64,000 bases of DNA from positions 11,235,001 through 11,299,000 of the forward strand of contig NC_088308.1 in assembly GCF_910592395.1 (NCBI RefSeq), written 5' to 3'. The translations under genes and the position numbers were made by a program. Below are positions 9,076-22,176 of this stretch, piece after piece. The notes beneath the pieces were generated by a model that saw nothing but the letters and a program-made list of their open reading frames with translations, had not been told where the DNA came from and did not search any database. Every line of letters starts with the position of its first letter. Position 1 is the stretch's first letter. This DNA comes from Lineus longissimus. Lineage: Eukaryota > Nemertea > Pilidiophora > Heteronemertea > Lineidae.

Positions 9076-12000
9076 TACCTCATTAGCATGTGAACCAATC
9101 ACGTCGCGTCCTTTGCGATCACGGCTAAGCCTCATGGAATAATGTCTTTCACCGTTGAATAATTTTTCATATTCCATGCCTACAAGTACAACTTCAATTT
9201 CTTCATATTCCATGGCTAGAAGTTCAATACTAATATAATATCCAAGATAAAGTTACAAGAAGTAGTCAATAGGGGTCTCTCACCTCTCACTGTATGTCCA
9301 CACTATTCACGCTTGTACGAGGAATACATTCAATGCTGAATCTAACAACACCCAGTGCCCTTACTATGTATATTAGTCACTTGAAGATGGCCCATTTCAC
9401 TCCTTGCTTCTACTTCGCCTATAGTCTCATTGCAAACGCCTCAGTTCTATGATATCACATTCACTTTCAGCTGTCATGCAACGCAACGACTGTGCTATCT
9501 GCCATCGCACATCAACGAAGAAGTGCAGCCGCCCACATTCCACCTCACGTCTGTCCGACCAGCTGCAATCCTCGAGGACGCCCCACTGTACCACGATTTC
9601 ACTACGATGTTTGACAAGAAGGAGCAGTGCGCGAGATAGGCTAATGAGCAGACTCCCTCGCTTGAGTTTCGGAAGAATGTTCCATATCGCGCTAAGCTGA
9701 CCACTGCTGACCATGACAGGCGTGCATTGGACTGGTACAGGTTGGAACTAAACATTGAATATGCTGGTGGTGACGCTTTCTGATGAGAAGTTGGTCGTGA
9801 CTGATGCAGTATCCTTGGACTTGTCCACAGCATCGTTCAATCATTGCTCTCTGAGCTGCCTTGATTCTGTACTTACCCAATTACTAAGACCAAATGCCTG
9901 TTGACTGTGCTTTAAGAGAGACTGGCGCCATGCCTAGAGATATGACTGACCCCTATTGGCAAATTTGTATGACTTTATCTTGCCTACCTAGCTGCTGCCT
10001 ATAGTCTCCCTTTAACTGCGGAACACTTCAAAGTCGATAAAATGCCATGTTCCACCTTTTAATGTGTTCAGACCGCCATTTTCAAAATAATCAAGTCAGG
10101 ACACTGCCTTCTAGTCTGATAATAAATTTTGCTTTCCTCAATAATAACATTTCTTCTTCTTCAATGCTTTCATCATTCCAAACTTCTCCTCCTCTGACTT
10201 TTACAGGGGTACAGTCATGGCAATCAAAACCCAAATACTGAGACCAAATGCCTGTTGACTGTGCTTTAAGAGAGACTGGCGCCATGCCTAGTCTCTCTTA
10301 AAGCACAGTCAACAGACACCAACCCCCTCAGACTCAGAAACCACAAACGCCCAACCCTTCCTGCTACCTTAATACTTCTGGATAGAGAAATTCATGAAAG
10401 ATGGTGAAGCCACTTGACTTGGCCGGTTTCCCCTGATGCCCCATCCTGCTACACTACTCGACAAGCCTACATGTATAGAGGAGTGTCATCCCTTCCCTGC
10501 CCACCTAGTATAAATTGGGGTCAATGGACAATAACACCATAGTAACCATTGTAGACAGCTTTGGGAAAGCAACCAACCTCGTCCCCAGGTGTCTTTTAAA
10601 GGGAGCCCCTGGAGACGAGGTTGGATGGAAGTATCGATTGGTTCCTGATTTCTCCGCTAGGGTAGGAAAGGATTGGATCGGTAATGGCAATCTCCAACGC
10701 AGAGGTCAGTGCAATTTAAATAGCGGAACACTTGGCACGGCGCGGTTGCGGTAATGGCTCAATTTTATTCGTTTCTTTATCGATCTGGAGCGAAGTTTTC
10801 AATGACCTATTTGAATGAGGTTATTGAACACGACCGTCGTGTCCGCAGTGATGCAGGGTAAGACTTGCAGCCACGACGGCCGTGCCACGGTACGGTCGGG
10901 TCCGCAATACTAAGTTTCATCGCTGCTTGCACGACGGTCGGTAAGCCGTATTCAGGTTGTTCCGGTCCATGTTTTATATTCACGCACGGTCGGGTACGCA
11001 ACACCAAATTTCGTTCTTGTTGGCACGACGTCGTCGTTTCCGCAATGAAGGGAGCCTGCATTGCGGAAACGACGGTCGGGTCCGCAGTGCTAACAATAAC
11101 CATTCGGGACACGACCGTCGTGTCAATAACAGCTTCCAAATAATGAAGTCGTCGCTTCAATTTCGCAAAGAAAGTTGACTCCATTCGAAGGTTGTTTTGA
11201 CCAAATTCTGTTGAACTCATCGTTGTGAGGGCATTTGAACACATTCTCGTTGATCTTTTCTATAAACGTGTAAAGTTTCGTACCAAAATACGTTTCCGTA
11301 AAGGCTTAAAAAGAAAATTTGTCAGTTACAAAATCATCGCTCCGGTAGAAATAAAAAGGTCACCGCCATTTTCTTGATGATAGTACTCCAGGTAACCGGC
11401 GGGAAATTTAAAGCGGGGTCATCCGGGGTCAAACAACAGTTTTGCTCACTACCGCCAACTGGTGATATAAATCCACACTAATCTATTTTATATCAAAACT
11501 TCTGTATCATGAAGACCCATTTCAACTTTATTTCGAGCTTTTATCTGCTGGAATAGAGCGTCAAAAAATTGTTTTTTCATTTACGCATTTTGCCCCCTTG
11601 GGAGCTGAATTTGAGTCGAATCGCCCAAATTCTTTTCCGAAAGCAACATTTTCTGCGGTGTTTATAAGCAAGGCTAGATTTGAAGTGCCTCGGCTGTATG
11701 ATTACAAAATGCCCAACTTTGCCTACAGATGGCTGGATGGATGGAAGGATGGCAGGATAGGTGGAAGGACAGACACCAATCGAATAGCTATTTGACTAGC
11801 TCCGCTGACTTTGTCAGCTGAGCTAAAAATGCGGAACCAAATACGTGGCAAGATTACCTTGGCAGAATGACCATGCCTATCAGCCTACAAACTACAGTAG
11901 AACCTCTCTATTAAGGACACACTCGGGACTGACAAATGCTGTCCTTAGTAGGGAGGTGTCCTGAATAGAGAGGTCAAATGGAATGGAAACATCCGATTTG

Positions 12001-12284
12001 GGACCAAAACTAGTGTCCTTAATAGAGAGGTTGTCCTTACTAGAGAGGTGTCTGCTAAGGGAGGTTCCACTGTAAGTTACAACAGTCCAACGCACTTGCA
12101 ACATGATTAGAAAGTTATCAGATGAGACTAGGAAAGTCTACCACAGAATTCTCACTGAACAGCATTAACGAGGTTTCATCGAGCAAGTGGAAGATGATAA
12201 CGTCATCACCGGACATTATTTGCTGCACAGACCAGTCAAGAAGGATTCCATCACCATGCCGATCCGAATCGTATATGATTGCAT
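9076..12284 (+). repeat. 3,209-bp tandem unit, copy 2
   Basis: Appears identical to copies 1 and 3 in every stretch compared by eye. Confidence 0.95.
11895..12072. mobile_element. MITE family M1, array copy 2
   Basis: Identical in position within the 3,209-bp unit to 8686-8863. Confidence 0.85.
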
Positions 12285-15200
12285 TACCTCATTAGCATGT
12301 GAACCAATCACGTCGCGTCCTTTGCGATCACGGCTAAGCCTCATGGAATAATGTCTTTCACCGTTGAATAATTTTTCATATTCCATGCCTACAAGTACAA
12401 CTTCAATTTCTTCATATTCCATGGCTAGAAGTTCAATACTAATATAATATCCAAGATAAAGTTACAAGAAGTAGTCAATAGGGGTCTCTCACCTCTCACT
12501 GTATGTCCACACTATTCACGCTTGTACGAGGAATACATTCAATGCTGAATCTAACAACACCCAGTGCCCTTACTATGTATATTAGTCACTTGAAGATGGC
12601 CCATTTCACTCCTTGCTTCTACTTCGCCTATAGTCTCATTGCAAACGCCTCAGTTCTATGATATCACATTCACTTTCAGCTGTCATGCAACGCAACGACT
12701 GTGCTATCTGCCATCGCACATCAACGAAGAAGTGCAGCCGCCCACATTCCACCTCACGTCTGTCCGACCAGCTGCAATCCTCGAGGACGCCCCACTGTAC
12801 CACGATTTCACTACGATGTTTGACAAGAAGGAGCAGTGCGCGAGATAGGCTAATGAGCAGACTCCCTCGCTTGAGTTTCGGAAGAATGTTCCATATCGCG
12901 CTAAGCTGACCACTGCTGACCATGACAGGCGTGCATTGGACTGGTACAGGTTGGAACTAAACATTGAATATGCTGGTGGTGACGCTTTCTGATGAGAAGT
13001 TGGTCGTGACTGATGCAGTATCCTTGGACTTGTCCACAGCATCGTTCAATCATTGCTCTCTGAGCTGCCTTGATTCTGTACTTACCCAATTACTAAGACC
13101 AAATGCCTGTTGACTGTGCTTTAAGAGAGACTGGCGCCATGCCTAGAGATATGACTGACCCCTATTGGCAAATTTGTATGACTTTATCTTGCCTACCTAG
13201 CTGCTGCCTATAGTCTCCCTTTAACTGCGGAACACTTCAAAGTCGATAAAATGCCATGTTCCACCTTTTAATGTGTTCAGACCGCCATTTTCAAAATAAT
13301 CAAGTCAGGACACTGCCTTCTAGTCTGATAATAAATTTTGCTTTCCTCAATAATAACATTTCTTCTTCTTCAATGCTTTCATCATTCCAAACTTCTCCTC
13401 CTCTGACTTTTACAGGGGTACAGTCATGGCAATCAAAACCCAAATACTGAGACCAAATGCCTGTTGACTGTGCTTTAAGAGAGACTGGCGCCATGCCTAG
13501 TCTCTCTTAAAGCACAGTCAACAGACACCAACCCCCTCAGACTCAGAAACCACAAACGCCCAACCCTTCCTGCTACCTTAATACTTCTGGATAGAGAAAT
13601 TCATGAAAGATGGTGAAGCCACTTGACTTGGCCGGTTTCCCCTGATGCCCCATCCTGCTACACTACTCGACAAGCCTACATGTATAGAGGAGTGTCATCC
13701 CTTCCCTGCCCACCTAGTATAAATTGGGGTCAATGGACAATAACACCATAGTAACCATTGTAGACAGCTTTGGGAAAGCAACCAACCTCGTCCCCAGGTG
13801 TCTTTTAAAGGGAGCCCCTGGAGACGAGGTTGGATGGAAGTATCGATTGGTTCCTGATTTCTCCGCTAGGGTAGGAAAGGATTGGATCGGTAATGGCAAT
13901 CTCCAACGCAGAGGTCAGTGCAATTTAAATAGCGGAACACTTGGCACGGCGCGGTTGCGGTAATGGCTCAATTTTATTCGTTTCTTTATCGATCTGGAGC
14001 GAAGTTTTCAATGACCTATTTGAATGAGGTTATTGAACACGACCGTCGTGTCCGCAGTGATGCAGGGTAAGACTTGCAGCCACGACGGCCGTGCCACGGT
14101 ACGGTCGGGTCCGCAATACTAAGTTTCATCGCTGCTTGCACGACGGTCGGTAAGCCGTATTCAGGTTGTTCCGGTCCATGTTTTATATTCACGCACGGTC
14201 GGGTACGCAACACCAAATTTCGTTCTTGTTGGCACGACGTCGTCGTTTCCGCAATGAAGGGAGCCTGCATTGCGGAAACGACGGTCGGGTCCGCAGTGCT
14301 AACAATAACCATTCGGGACACGACCGTCGTGTCAATAACAGCTTCCAAATAATGAAGTCGTCGCTTCAATTTCGCAAAGAAAGTTGACTCCATTCGAAGG
14401 TTGTTTTGACCAAATTCTGTTGAACTCATCGTTGTGAGGGCATTTGAACACATTCTCGTTGATCTTTTCTATAAACGTGTAAAGTTTCGTACCAAAATAC
14501 GTTTCCGTAAAGGCTTAAAAAGAAAATTTGTCAGTTACAAAATCATCGCTCCGGTAGAAATAAAAAGGTCACCGCCATTTTCTTGATGATAGTACTCCAG
14601 GTAACCGGCGGGAAATTTAAAGCGGGGTCATCCGGGGTCAAACAACAGTTTTGCTCACTACCGCCAACTGGTGATATAAATCCACACTAATCTATTTTAT
14701 ATCAAAACTTCTGTATCATGAAGACCCATTTCAACTTTATTTCGAGCTTTTATCTGCTGGAATAGAGCGTCAAAAAATTGTTTTTTCATTTACGCATTTT
14801 GCCCCCTTGGGAGCTGAATTTGAGTCGAATCGCCCAAATTCTTTTCCGAAAGCAACATTTTCTGCGGTGTTTATAAGCAAGGCTAGATTTGAAGTGCCTC
14901 GGCTGTATGATTACAAAATGCCCAACTTTGCCTACAGATGGCTGGATGGATGGAAGGATGGCAGGATAGGTGGAAGGACAGACACCAATCGAATAGCTAT
15001 TTGACTAGCTCCGCTGACTTTGTCAGCTGAGCTAAAAATGCGGAACCAAATACGTGGCAAGATTACCTTGGCAGAATGACCATGCCTATCAGCCTACAAA
15101 CTACAGTAGAACCTCTCTATTAAGGACACACTCGGGACTGACAAATGCTGTCCTTAGTAGGGAGGTGTCCTGAATAGAGAGGTCAAATGGAATGGAAACA

Positions 15201-15493
15201 TCCGATTTGGGACCAAAACTAGTGTCCTTAATAGAGAGGTTGTCCTTACTAGAGAGGTGTCTGCTAAGGGAGGTTCCACTGTAAGTTACAACAGTCCAAC
15301 GCACTTGCAACATGATTAGAAAGTTATCAGATGAGACTAGGAAAGTCTACCACAGAATTCTCACTGAACAGCATTAACGAGGTTTCATCGAGCAAGTGGA
15401 AGATGATAACGTCATCACCGGACATTATTTGCTGCACAGACCAGTCAAGAAGGATTCCATCACCATGCCGATCCGAATCGTATATGATTGCAT
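12285..15493 (+). repeat. 3,209-bp tandem unit, copy 3
   Basis: Appears identical to copies 1 and 2. Its junction with copy 4 has the same base order, gattgcat|tacctc. Confidence 0.95.
15104..15281. mobile_element. MITE family M1, array copy 3
   Basis: Identical in position within the 3,209-bp unit to 8686-8863. Confidence 0.85.
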
Positions 15494-18400
15494 TACCTCA
15501 TTAGCATGTGAACCAATCACGTCGCGTCCTTTGCGATCACGGCTAAGCCTCATGGAATAATGTCTTTCACCGTTGAATAATTTTTCATATTCCATGCCTA
15601 CAAGTACAACTTCAATTTCTTCATATTCCATGGCTAGAAGTTCAATACTAATATAATATCCAAGATAAAGTTACAAGAAGTAGTCAATAGGGGTCTCTCA
15701 CCTCTCACTGTATGTCCACACTATTCACGCTTGTACGAGGAATACATTCAATGCTGAATCTAACAACACCCAGTGCCCTTACTATGTATATTAGTCACTT
15801 GAAGATGGCCCATTTCACTCCTTGCTTCTACTTCGCCTATAGTCTCATTGCAAACGCCTCAGTTCTATGATATCACATTCACTTTCAGCTGTCATGCAAC
15901 GCAACGACTGTGCTATCTGCCATCGCACATCAACGAAGAAGTGCAGCCGCCCACATTCCACCTCACGTCTGTCCGACCAGCTGCAATCCTCGAGGACGCC
16001 CCACTGTACCACGATTTCACTACGATGTTTGACAAGAAGGAGCAGTGCGCGAGATAGGCTAATGAGCAGACTCCCTCGCTTGAGTTTCGGAAGAATGTTC
16101 CATATCGCGCTAAGCTGACCACTGCTGACCATGACAGGCGTGCATTGGACTGGTACAGGTTGGAACTAAACATTGAATATGCTGGTGGTGACGCTTTCTG
16201 ATGAGAAGTTGGTCGTGACTGATGCAGTATCCTTGGACTTGTCCACAGCATCGTTCAATCATTGCTCTCTGAGCTGCCTTGATTCTGTACTTACCCAATT
16301 ACTAAGACCAAATGCCTGTTGACTGTGCTTTAAGAGAGACTGGCGCCATGCCTAGAGATATGACTGACCCCTATTGGCAAATTTGTATGACTTTATCTTG
16401 CCTACCTAGCTGCTGCCTATAGTCTCCCTTTAACTGCGGAACACTTCAAAGTCGATAAAATGCCATGTTCCACCTTTTAATGTGTTCAGACCGCCATTTT
16501 CAAAATAATCAAGTCAGGACACTGCCTTCTAGTCTGATAATAAATTTTGCTTTCCTCAATAATAACATTTCTTCTTCTTCAATGCTTTCATCATTCCAAA
16601 CTTCTCCTCCTCTGACTTTTACAGGGGTACAGTCATGGCAATCAAAACCCAAATACTGAGACCAAATGCCTGTTGACTGTGCTTTAAGAGAGACTGGCGC
16701 CATGCCTAGTCTCTCTTAAAGCACAGTCAACAGACACCAACCCCCTCAGACTCAGAAACCACAAACGCCCAACCCTTCCTGCTACCTTAATACTTCTGGA
16801 TAGAGAAATTCATGAAAGATGGTGAAGCCACTTGACTTGGCCGGTTTCCCCTGATGCCCCATCCTGCTACACTACTCGACAAGCCTACATGTATAGAGGA
16901 GTGTCATCCCTTCCCTGCCCACCTAGTATAAATTGGGGTCAATGGACAATAACACCATAGTAACCATTGTAGACAGCTTTGGGAAAGCAACCAACCTCGT
17001 CCCCAGGTGTCTTTTAAAGGGAGCCCCTGGAGACGAGGTTGGATGGAAGTATCGATTGGTTCCTGATTTCTCCGCTAGGGTAGGAAAGGATTGGATCGGT
17101 AATGGCAATCTCCAACGCAGAGGTCAGTGCAATTTAAATAGCGGAACACTTGGCACGGCGCGGTTGCGGTAATGGCTCAATTTTATTCGTTTCTTTATCG
17201 ATCTGGAGCGAAGTTTTCAATGACCTATTTGAATGAGGTTATTGAACACGACCGTCGTGTCCGCAGTGATGCAGGGTAAGACTTGCAGCCACGACGGCCG
17301 TGCCACGGTACGGTCGGGTCCGCAATACTAAGTTTCATCGCTGCTTGCACGACGGTCGGTAAGCCGTATTCAGGTTGTTCCGGTCCATGTTTTATATTCA
17401 CGCACGGTCGGGTACGCAACACCAAATTTCGTTCTTGTTGGCACGACGTCGTCGTTTCCGCAATGAAGGGAGCCTGCATTGCGGAAACGACGGTCGGGTC
17501 CGCAGTGCTAACAATAACCATTCGGGACACGACCGTCGTGTCAATAACAGCTTCCAAATAATGAAGTCGTCGCTTCAATTTCGCAAAGAAAGTTGACTCC
17601 ATTCGAAGGTTGTTTTGACCAAATTCTGTTGAACTCATCGTTGTGAGGGCATTTGAACACATTCTCGTTGATCTTTTCTATAAACGTGTAAAGTTTCGTA
17701 CCAAAATACGTTTCCGTAAAGGCTTAAAAAGAAAATTTGTCAGTTACAAAATCATCGCTCCGGTAGAAATAAAAAGGTCACCGCCATTTTCTTGATGATA
17801 GTACTCCAGGTAACCGGCGGGAAATTTAAAGCGGGGTCATCCGGGGTCAAACAACAGTTTTGCTCACTACCGCCAACTGGTGATATAAATCCACACTAAT
17901 CTATTTTATATCAAAACTTCTGTGTCATGAAGACCCATTTCAACTTTATTTCGAGCTTTTATCTGCTGGAATAGAGCGTCAAAAAATTGTTTTTTCATTT
18001 ACGCATTTTGCCCCCTTGGGAGCTGAATTTGAGTCGAATCGCCCAAATTCTTTTCCGAAAGCAACATTTTCTGCGGTGTTTATAAGCAAGGCTAGATTTG
18101 AAGTGCCTCGGCTGTATGATTACAAAATGCCCAACTTTGCCTACAGATGGCTGGATGGATGGAAGGATGGCAGGATAGGTGGAAGGACAGACACCAATCG
18201 AATAGCTATTTGACTAGCTCCGCTGACTTTGTCAGCTGAGCTAAAAATGCGGAACCAAATACGTGGCAAGATTACCTTGGCAGAATGACCATGCCTATCA
18301 GCCTACAAACTACAGTAGAACCTCTCTATTAAGGACACACTCGGGACTGACAAATGCTGTCCTTAGTAGGGAGGTGTCCTGAATAGAGAGGTCAAATGGA

Positions 18401-18701
18401 ATGGAAACATCCGATTTGGGACCAAAACTAGTGTCCTTAATAGAGAGGTTGTCCTTACTAGAGAGGTGTCTGCTAAGGGAGGTTCCACTGTAAGTTACAA
18501 CAGTCCAACGCACTTGCAACATGATTAGAAAGTTATCAGATGAGACTAGGAAAGTCTACCACAGAATTCTCACTGAACAGCATTAACGAGGTTTCATCGA
18601 GCAAGTGGAAGATGATAACGTCATCACCGGACATTATTTGCTGCACAGACCAGTCAAGAAGGATTCCATCACCATGCCGATCCGAATCGTATATGATTGC
18701 A
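15494..18701 (+). repeat. 3,209-bp tandem unit, copy 4
   Basis: Carries the single A-to-G difference near 17,923. It leaves the repeat at gattgca, where the sequence continues gtgcgaag in frame with the BEL/Pao reverse transcriptase instead of returning to the unit start. Confidence 0.95.
18313..18490. mobile_element. MITE family M1, array copy 4
   Basis: Identical in position within the 3,209-bp unit to 8686-8863. It lies directly upstream of the BEL/Pao remnant. Confidence 0.85.
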
Positions 18702-20168
18702 GTGCGAAGTCATCGAAGCATGTAACCAAGCCTGACGTCTAGAGAAAGGGCCGGCGCCCGTGAACGATTTGGCGGCAATCATGATCAGAATCCCCAGATT
18801 CAGGTCACATCCTATAGGTCTCACGAGTGACACCGAAAAAGCTTTCTTGAACGTTGGATTACATGAAAGTTGTTGCGACTTCACGAAATTTCTGTGGCTA
18901 AAGGATCCTGATGACGTTGAAAGCGGTTTCATAACATTCAGATTCGGTTCAGTCTTGTTTGGATCAATCAGCAGTCTAGCTATACCCCTCTCAGTGATCT
19001 GAACTCATCTGGATGGATACACAAGTGATGATATCGCAGATGATCTGAAGTCAAATATCTACTTGGATAATGTGGTAACTGGTACAGACACTGTTGTGGA
19101 TGCAGAAAAATATTACGAAGATTCGAATGAGATGATTGAAATAGCTGGTTTCAAGTTGAGAGAATGGTCATCAAATAGTTCAGAAATACTACTTCAAAAG
19201 AATGAAATTGTTCCGATACTCAGATTACAATGGAACACTAGTTCTGACACACTTGGTTACATTACAAATTGTATGCCTTTGATCAAGCCAAAACCCTCAC
19301 CAAGAGGGAAGTGGTTAGACGTGTCTCTACAATTTACGACCCACTAGGATACTTGTCAACTGTTCTAATATGGGCTTAGATATTCATACAAAGTCTGTGG
19401 ACATTAAGTATTGACTGGGACACGCCGTTGGCGCAGGAATAGGTCGCCACTTGGAAAGACATTGAAACTGATCTCAAACGCGCAACAGGAATCAAAACGC
19501 CAAGGCAATATTATCCAAACATGGATAAAGAATCGTACACACTTCACTTTCGTTGACAGCAGCATCAAGGGCTATGGCGCAATCACGTACATACAAGGTG
19601 TGAATGGAGTTAGCGTTGTAATGGCAAAAACAAGGGTTGCGCCAGTGAAAGAACTGACACTCCCTCGTCTCGAGTTAATGGCCGCACTTCTTGGCACACA
19701 ACTCACCAAGTTCGTTCATAATCAACGGCATAAATGCCTAAACATCTCAAAAACAATTCTCTGGTCGGATAGCCAAATTGTTCTTTGTTGGTTAAGTACT
19801 AAAAGCCAGAAGCAACTGCCAGTCTTTGTCAGAAATCGTGTGACAGATATTAACTCTTTCCCATTCACCAAGCCATAGTATCGCTCAACATCAAACAACC
19901 TAGCTGATCTCCTCACACTTGGAATAATGAGCAATCAGCTTGAAAACTTGCTGCTTTGGTAGCATGGACCGCAATAGATTAAGGATCCTGCAAAGTGGCC
20001 AACGTGGAAAACTAAAGATCCGCAACGAACAGCAAATACGCAAATTCAAAATGGAGACGAAACTGAGCATGTGAACATTGTAGAAGCTGAACCTTGTCAG
20101 GATATCCGCAACATAAACAATGTTTTTGATATTGAAAGCTACAGTTCGCTGAACAAACTTCTTCGCCA
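18526..20168 (+). pseudogene. BEL/Pao retrotransposon pol remnant (reverse transcriptase and RNase H)
   Basis: In order: RT entry region (MPIRIVYDCSAKSS), motif A (SDTEKAFLNV), a region reading FTKFLWLKDPDDVESGF, a motif-C equivalent YLDN where most reverse transcriptases have YxDD, then the connection and RNase H-like segment (FVDSSIKGYG, KELTLPRLELMAALLG, ILWSDSQIVLCWL). The reading is split by several stops and frameshifts (for example TAA after EQH, TAG after KPDV, TGA near 19,000, TAG after FTKP). The order matches BEL/Pao polyproteins, which copy RNA into DNA inside particles and normally continue into integrase. Here the match stops at IESYSSLNKLLR near 20,168, where a dispersed repeat begins. 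No LTRs, gag or integrase were found. Non-functional. Confidence 0.85.
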
Positions 20169-21480
20169 AGTTTTGGCCCCTTGGTGGCCAAGTCGAGAAT
20201 CGGATCAGACGGATATGACATAGGGAGTCAAGAGTATCAAATTTCAAGTTCATAGTTTTAGCGGTTAAGAAACGTGCCATAGTTTCACTCAAATGGCCAA
20301 TTAACGCCATTTGACCTCTGTCATCTTGATAATTAGATCCAATTAAAAACCCGTATGATATGTGATGTATCCTTGCTAGGAGAACCTCCCATAAAAATAT
20401 TATCGAAAACGAGTCACTCATAAGAGAGATGTCATACTTTCTAGGTTTCCATTTCTGGCCCCCTGGTGGCCAAGTCACGAATCAAATTGGAAAGAATTTC
20501 ATTACCAGAGGTTACCTAACTTGGGGGGTCCTGTGAACAAAGTTCCAAGTTCATACCTTTATAATTTTAAGAAATGTGCCACTGTTTTTCAACAGGATGC
20601 AGACGACGACGGACGACGGACACATCGGTCTTGTTTTAAACAAAATAGACTCCCCTACGGTGGGCCAATAAGCGAGATATTGCCCCTTTTACCTTTTTTA
20701 GTTTTGGCCCCCCTGGTGGCCAAGTCAAGAATCAGATCGGACCAAAATTCATTGTCAGAGGTCACCTGACCTGGGGTCCAGTGTACAAAGTTTCAACTTC
20801 ATAGCTTTAGCGGTTAAGAAACGTGCCACTGTTTTTGAAACATTATACAGATGATGATGACGGACGACAGATGACGACGACAGATGACGGGCACAGCGGT
20901 GTTGTTTTAAACAAAATAGACTCCCCTACAGTGAGCCAATAAGTGAGATATTGCCCTTTTTATCTTATTTAGATTTGGCCACCTGGTGGCCAAGTCGAGA
21001 ATCAGATCAGACTGAAATTTGGTGTCAGCGGTTATATGACGTAGGGAGTTATGTGTAGCAAATTTTAAGTTCATAGCTTTATCGGTTAAGAAATATGCCA
21101 TAGTTACACTTAAACGGCCAATTTACGCAATTTGTCCTCTGTGACCTTGAAAAGTAGGTTACATCAAAAACCTGTATGATACATGATGTATCCTTGCTGG
21201 AAGAACCAACCATAAACATTTTATCGAAACCGAGTCACTCATAAGAGAGATATCACACTTTTTGGGTTTCCACTTCTGGCCGCCTGGTGGCCAAGCCAAG
21301 AATCAGATCGAACCGAAATTCATTTTCAAAGGTCACCTGGCCTGTGGGGTCCTGTGTACAAAGTTTCAAGATTATGGTTCTAGCAGTTAAAAAAACGTGC
21401 CACTGTTTTTGAAATAGGATACGACAAGACGACGACGACGACGGACACTGCAGTGGTGTATAGACTCTCCTATGGCGAGC
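20169..21480 (+). repeat. Two to three tandem-like copies of dispersed repeat 'D'
   Basis: Successive gccccctggtggccaagtc / aatcagatcggacc / aagaaacgtgcca modules occur at about 20,170-20,620, 20,700-20,940 and 20,970-21,480. Each is followed by (GAC)n-type tracts and agactcccctacggtgggcc-like ends. The first copy begins exactly where the BEL/Pao pol match ends. Confidence 0.75.
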
Positions 21481-21828
21481 CAAAAAGTAAATATGGATGC
21501 CATATTCAAGAAAATTCTCTAAGTCCATGTCAACAAATACACTTGCTTGTATCTTATATTACCACTCGGAATCCCATTGATGATGTCACAACGTCAAAAT
21601 CGTGTTCCCAAGCGATTAATAGACACGTAAACATAGCCACCATGACACCTCCTTGAAACACTCTTGATTTGGCCACAGCTGTTCCAACAAATAGTTCATC
21701 ACTCTTTCCTTTCAGATAGCCTGCATAACTCTTCTTTTTCATATCGTCTGCAGAACTCTTCTTTGTCATATCGCCTGCAGAACTCTTTTTAGCGGTCTCA
21801 TAAACAGGGGCACGAAACATCTCTTTCA

Positions 21829-22176
21829 TCATGGTGGCAACTTTGCCATGTCTGTTTGAAAAAGGATTCTTTGTATTCCATACCGACGAGTGGGAAGCTT
21901 TTTATACTTCTTCCTTACTTTATCCACAGCTTTTGCTTTTACAGACTTGTTGAAGCACAAATTTGCAGGTGCCGGGCGACTTGGTAGTGGTGGTAAATCT
22001 GGGGATTTATCCTCAAATTCCTCAAGAACACTTGCCAACTTGAGGCGCACACTGCGAATCTTTTTTTGATCCCTGATCGAGTAAGACAAGTCCCAAAACC
22101 TGGAGAGAACATCCCGAAGATGATTCCCCTCTTGTTTCTGTTGTTTGCTGGTCCATCTTATACCAATTTGTGCATC
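21829..22176 (-). CDS. Exon 5 (last) of the CARF-like gene
   Basis: Acceptor ctcctcttcag, phase 0. Begins DAQIGIRWTSKQQKQEG and ends RILFQTDMAKLPP and TGA. Helical and charged with a proline-rich middle (PPLPSRPAP). An overlapping open frame continues past this stop in another phase (to 21,554), so a frameshift or alternative end is possible. Confidence 0.75.
   Translation of the reverse strand, partial: DAQIGIRWTSKQQKQEGNHLRDVLSRFWDLSYSIRDQKKIRSVRLKLASVLEEFEDKSPDLPPLPSRPAPANLCFNKSVKAKAVDKVRKKYKKLPTRRYGIQRILFQTDMAKLPP

Larger units (their letters stand above)
5867..18701 (+). repeat. Tandem array, four copies of a 3,209-bp unit
   Basis: Units begin at 5867, 9076, 12285 and 15494, with a constant 3,209-bp period. 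The only difference I noticed is one base: tgtatcatga in units 1-3 reads tgtgtcatga in unit 4, near 17,923. The unit is a mosaic of transposon pieces and is not itself an obvious mobile element. In unit 1 these are a TIR transposon with a protein fragment (6,030-6,804), an exact 26-bp-arm hairpin (7,043-7,106), a palindromic CpG-rich block (7,607-7,912), a dispersed-repeat tail (8,380-8,616), a TA-flanked MITE (8,686-8,863) and the start of a BEL/Pao reverse transcriptase (8,899-9,074). Add 3,209, 6,418 or 9,627 for the other units. Only unit 4 continues into the remainder of the BEL/Pao gene. Confidence 0.97.

Noticed and set aside
21554-21832. Separate small gene with KKSSAGDM repeats
   Set aside because: It starts in the last codons of the CARF-like exon 5 in another frame. 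No own promoter or splice support. It could be a frameshifted tail but cannot be supported.
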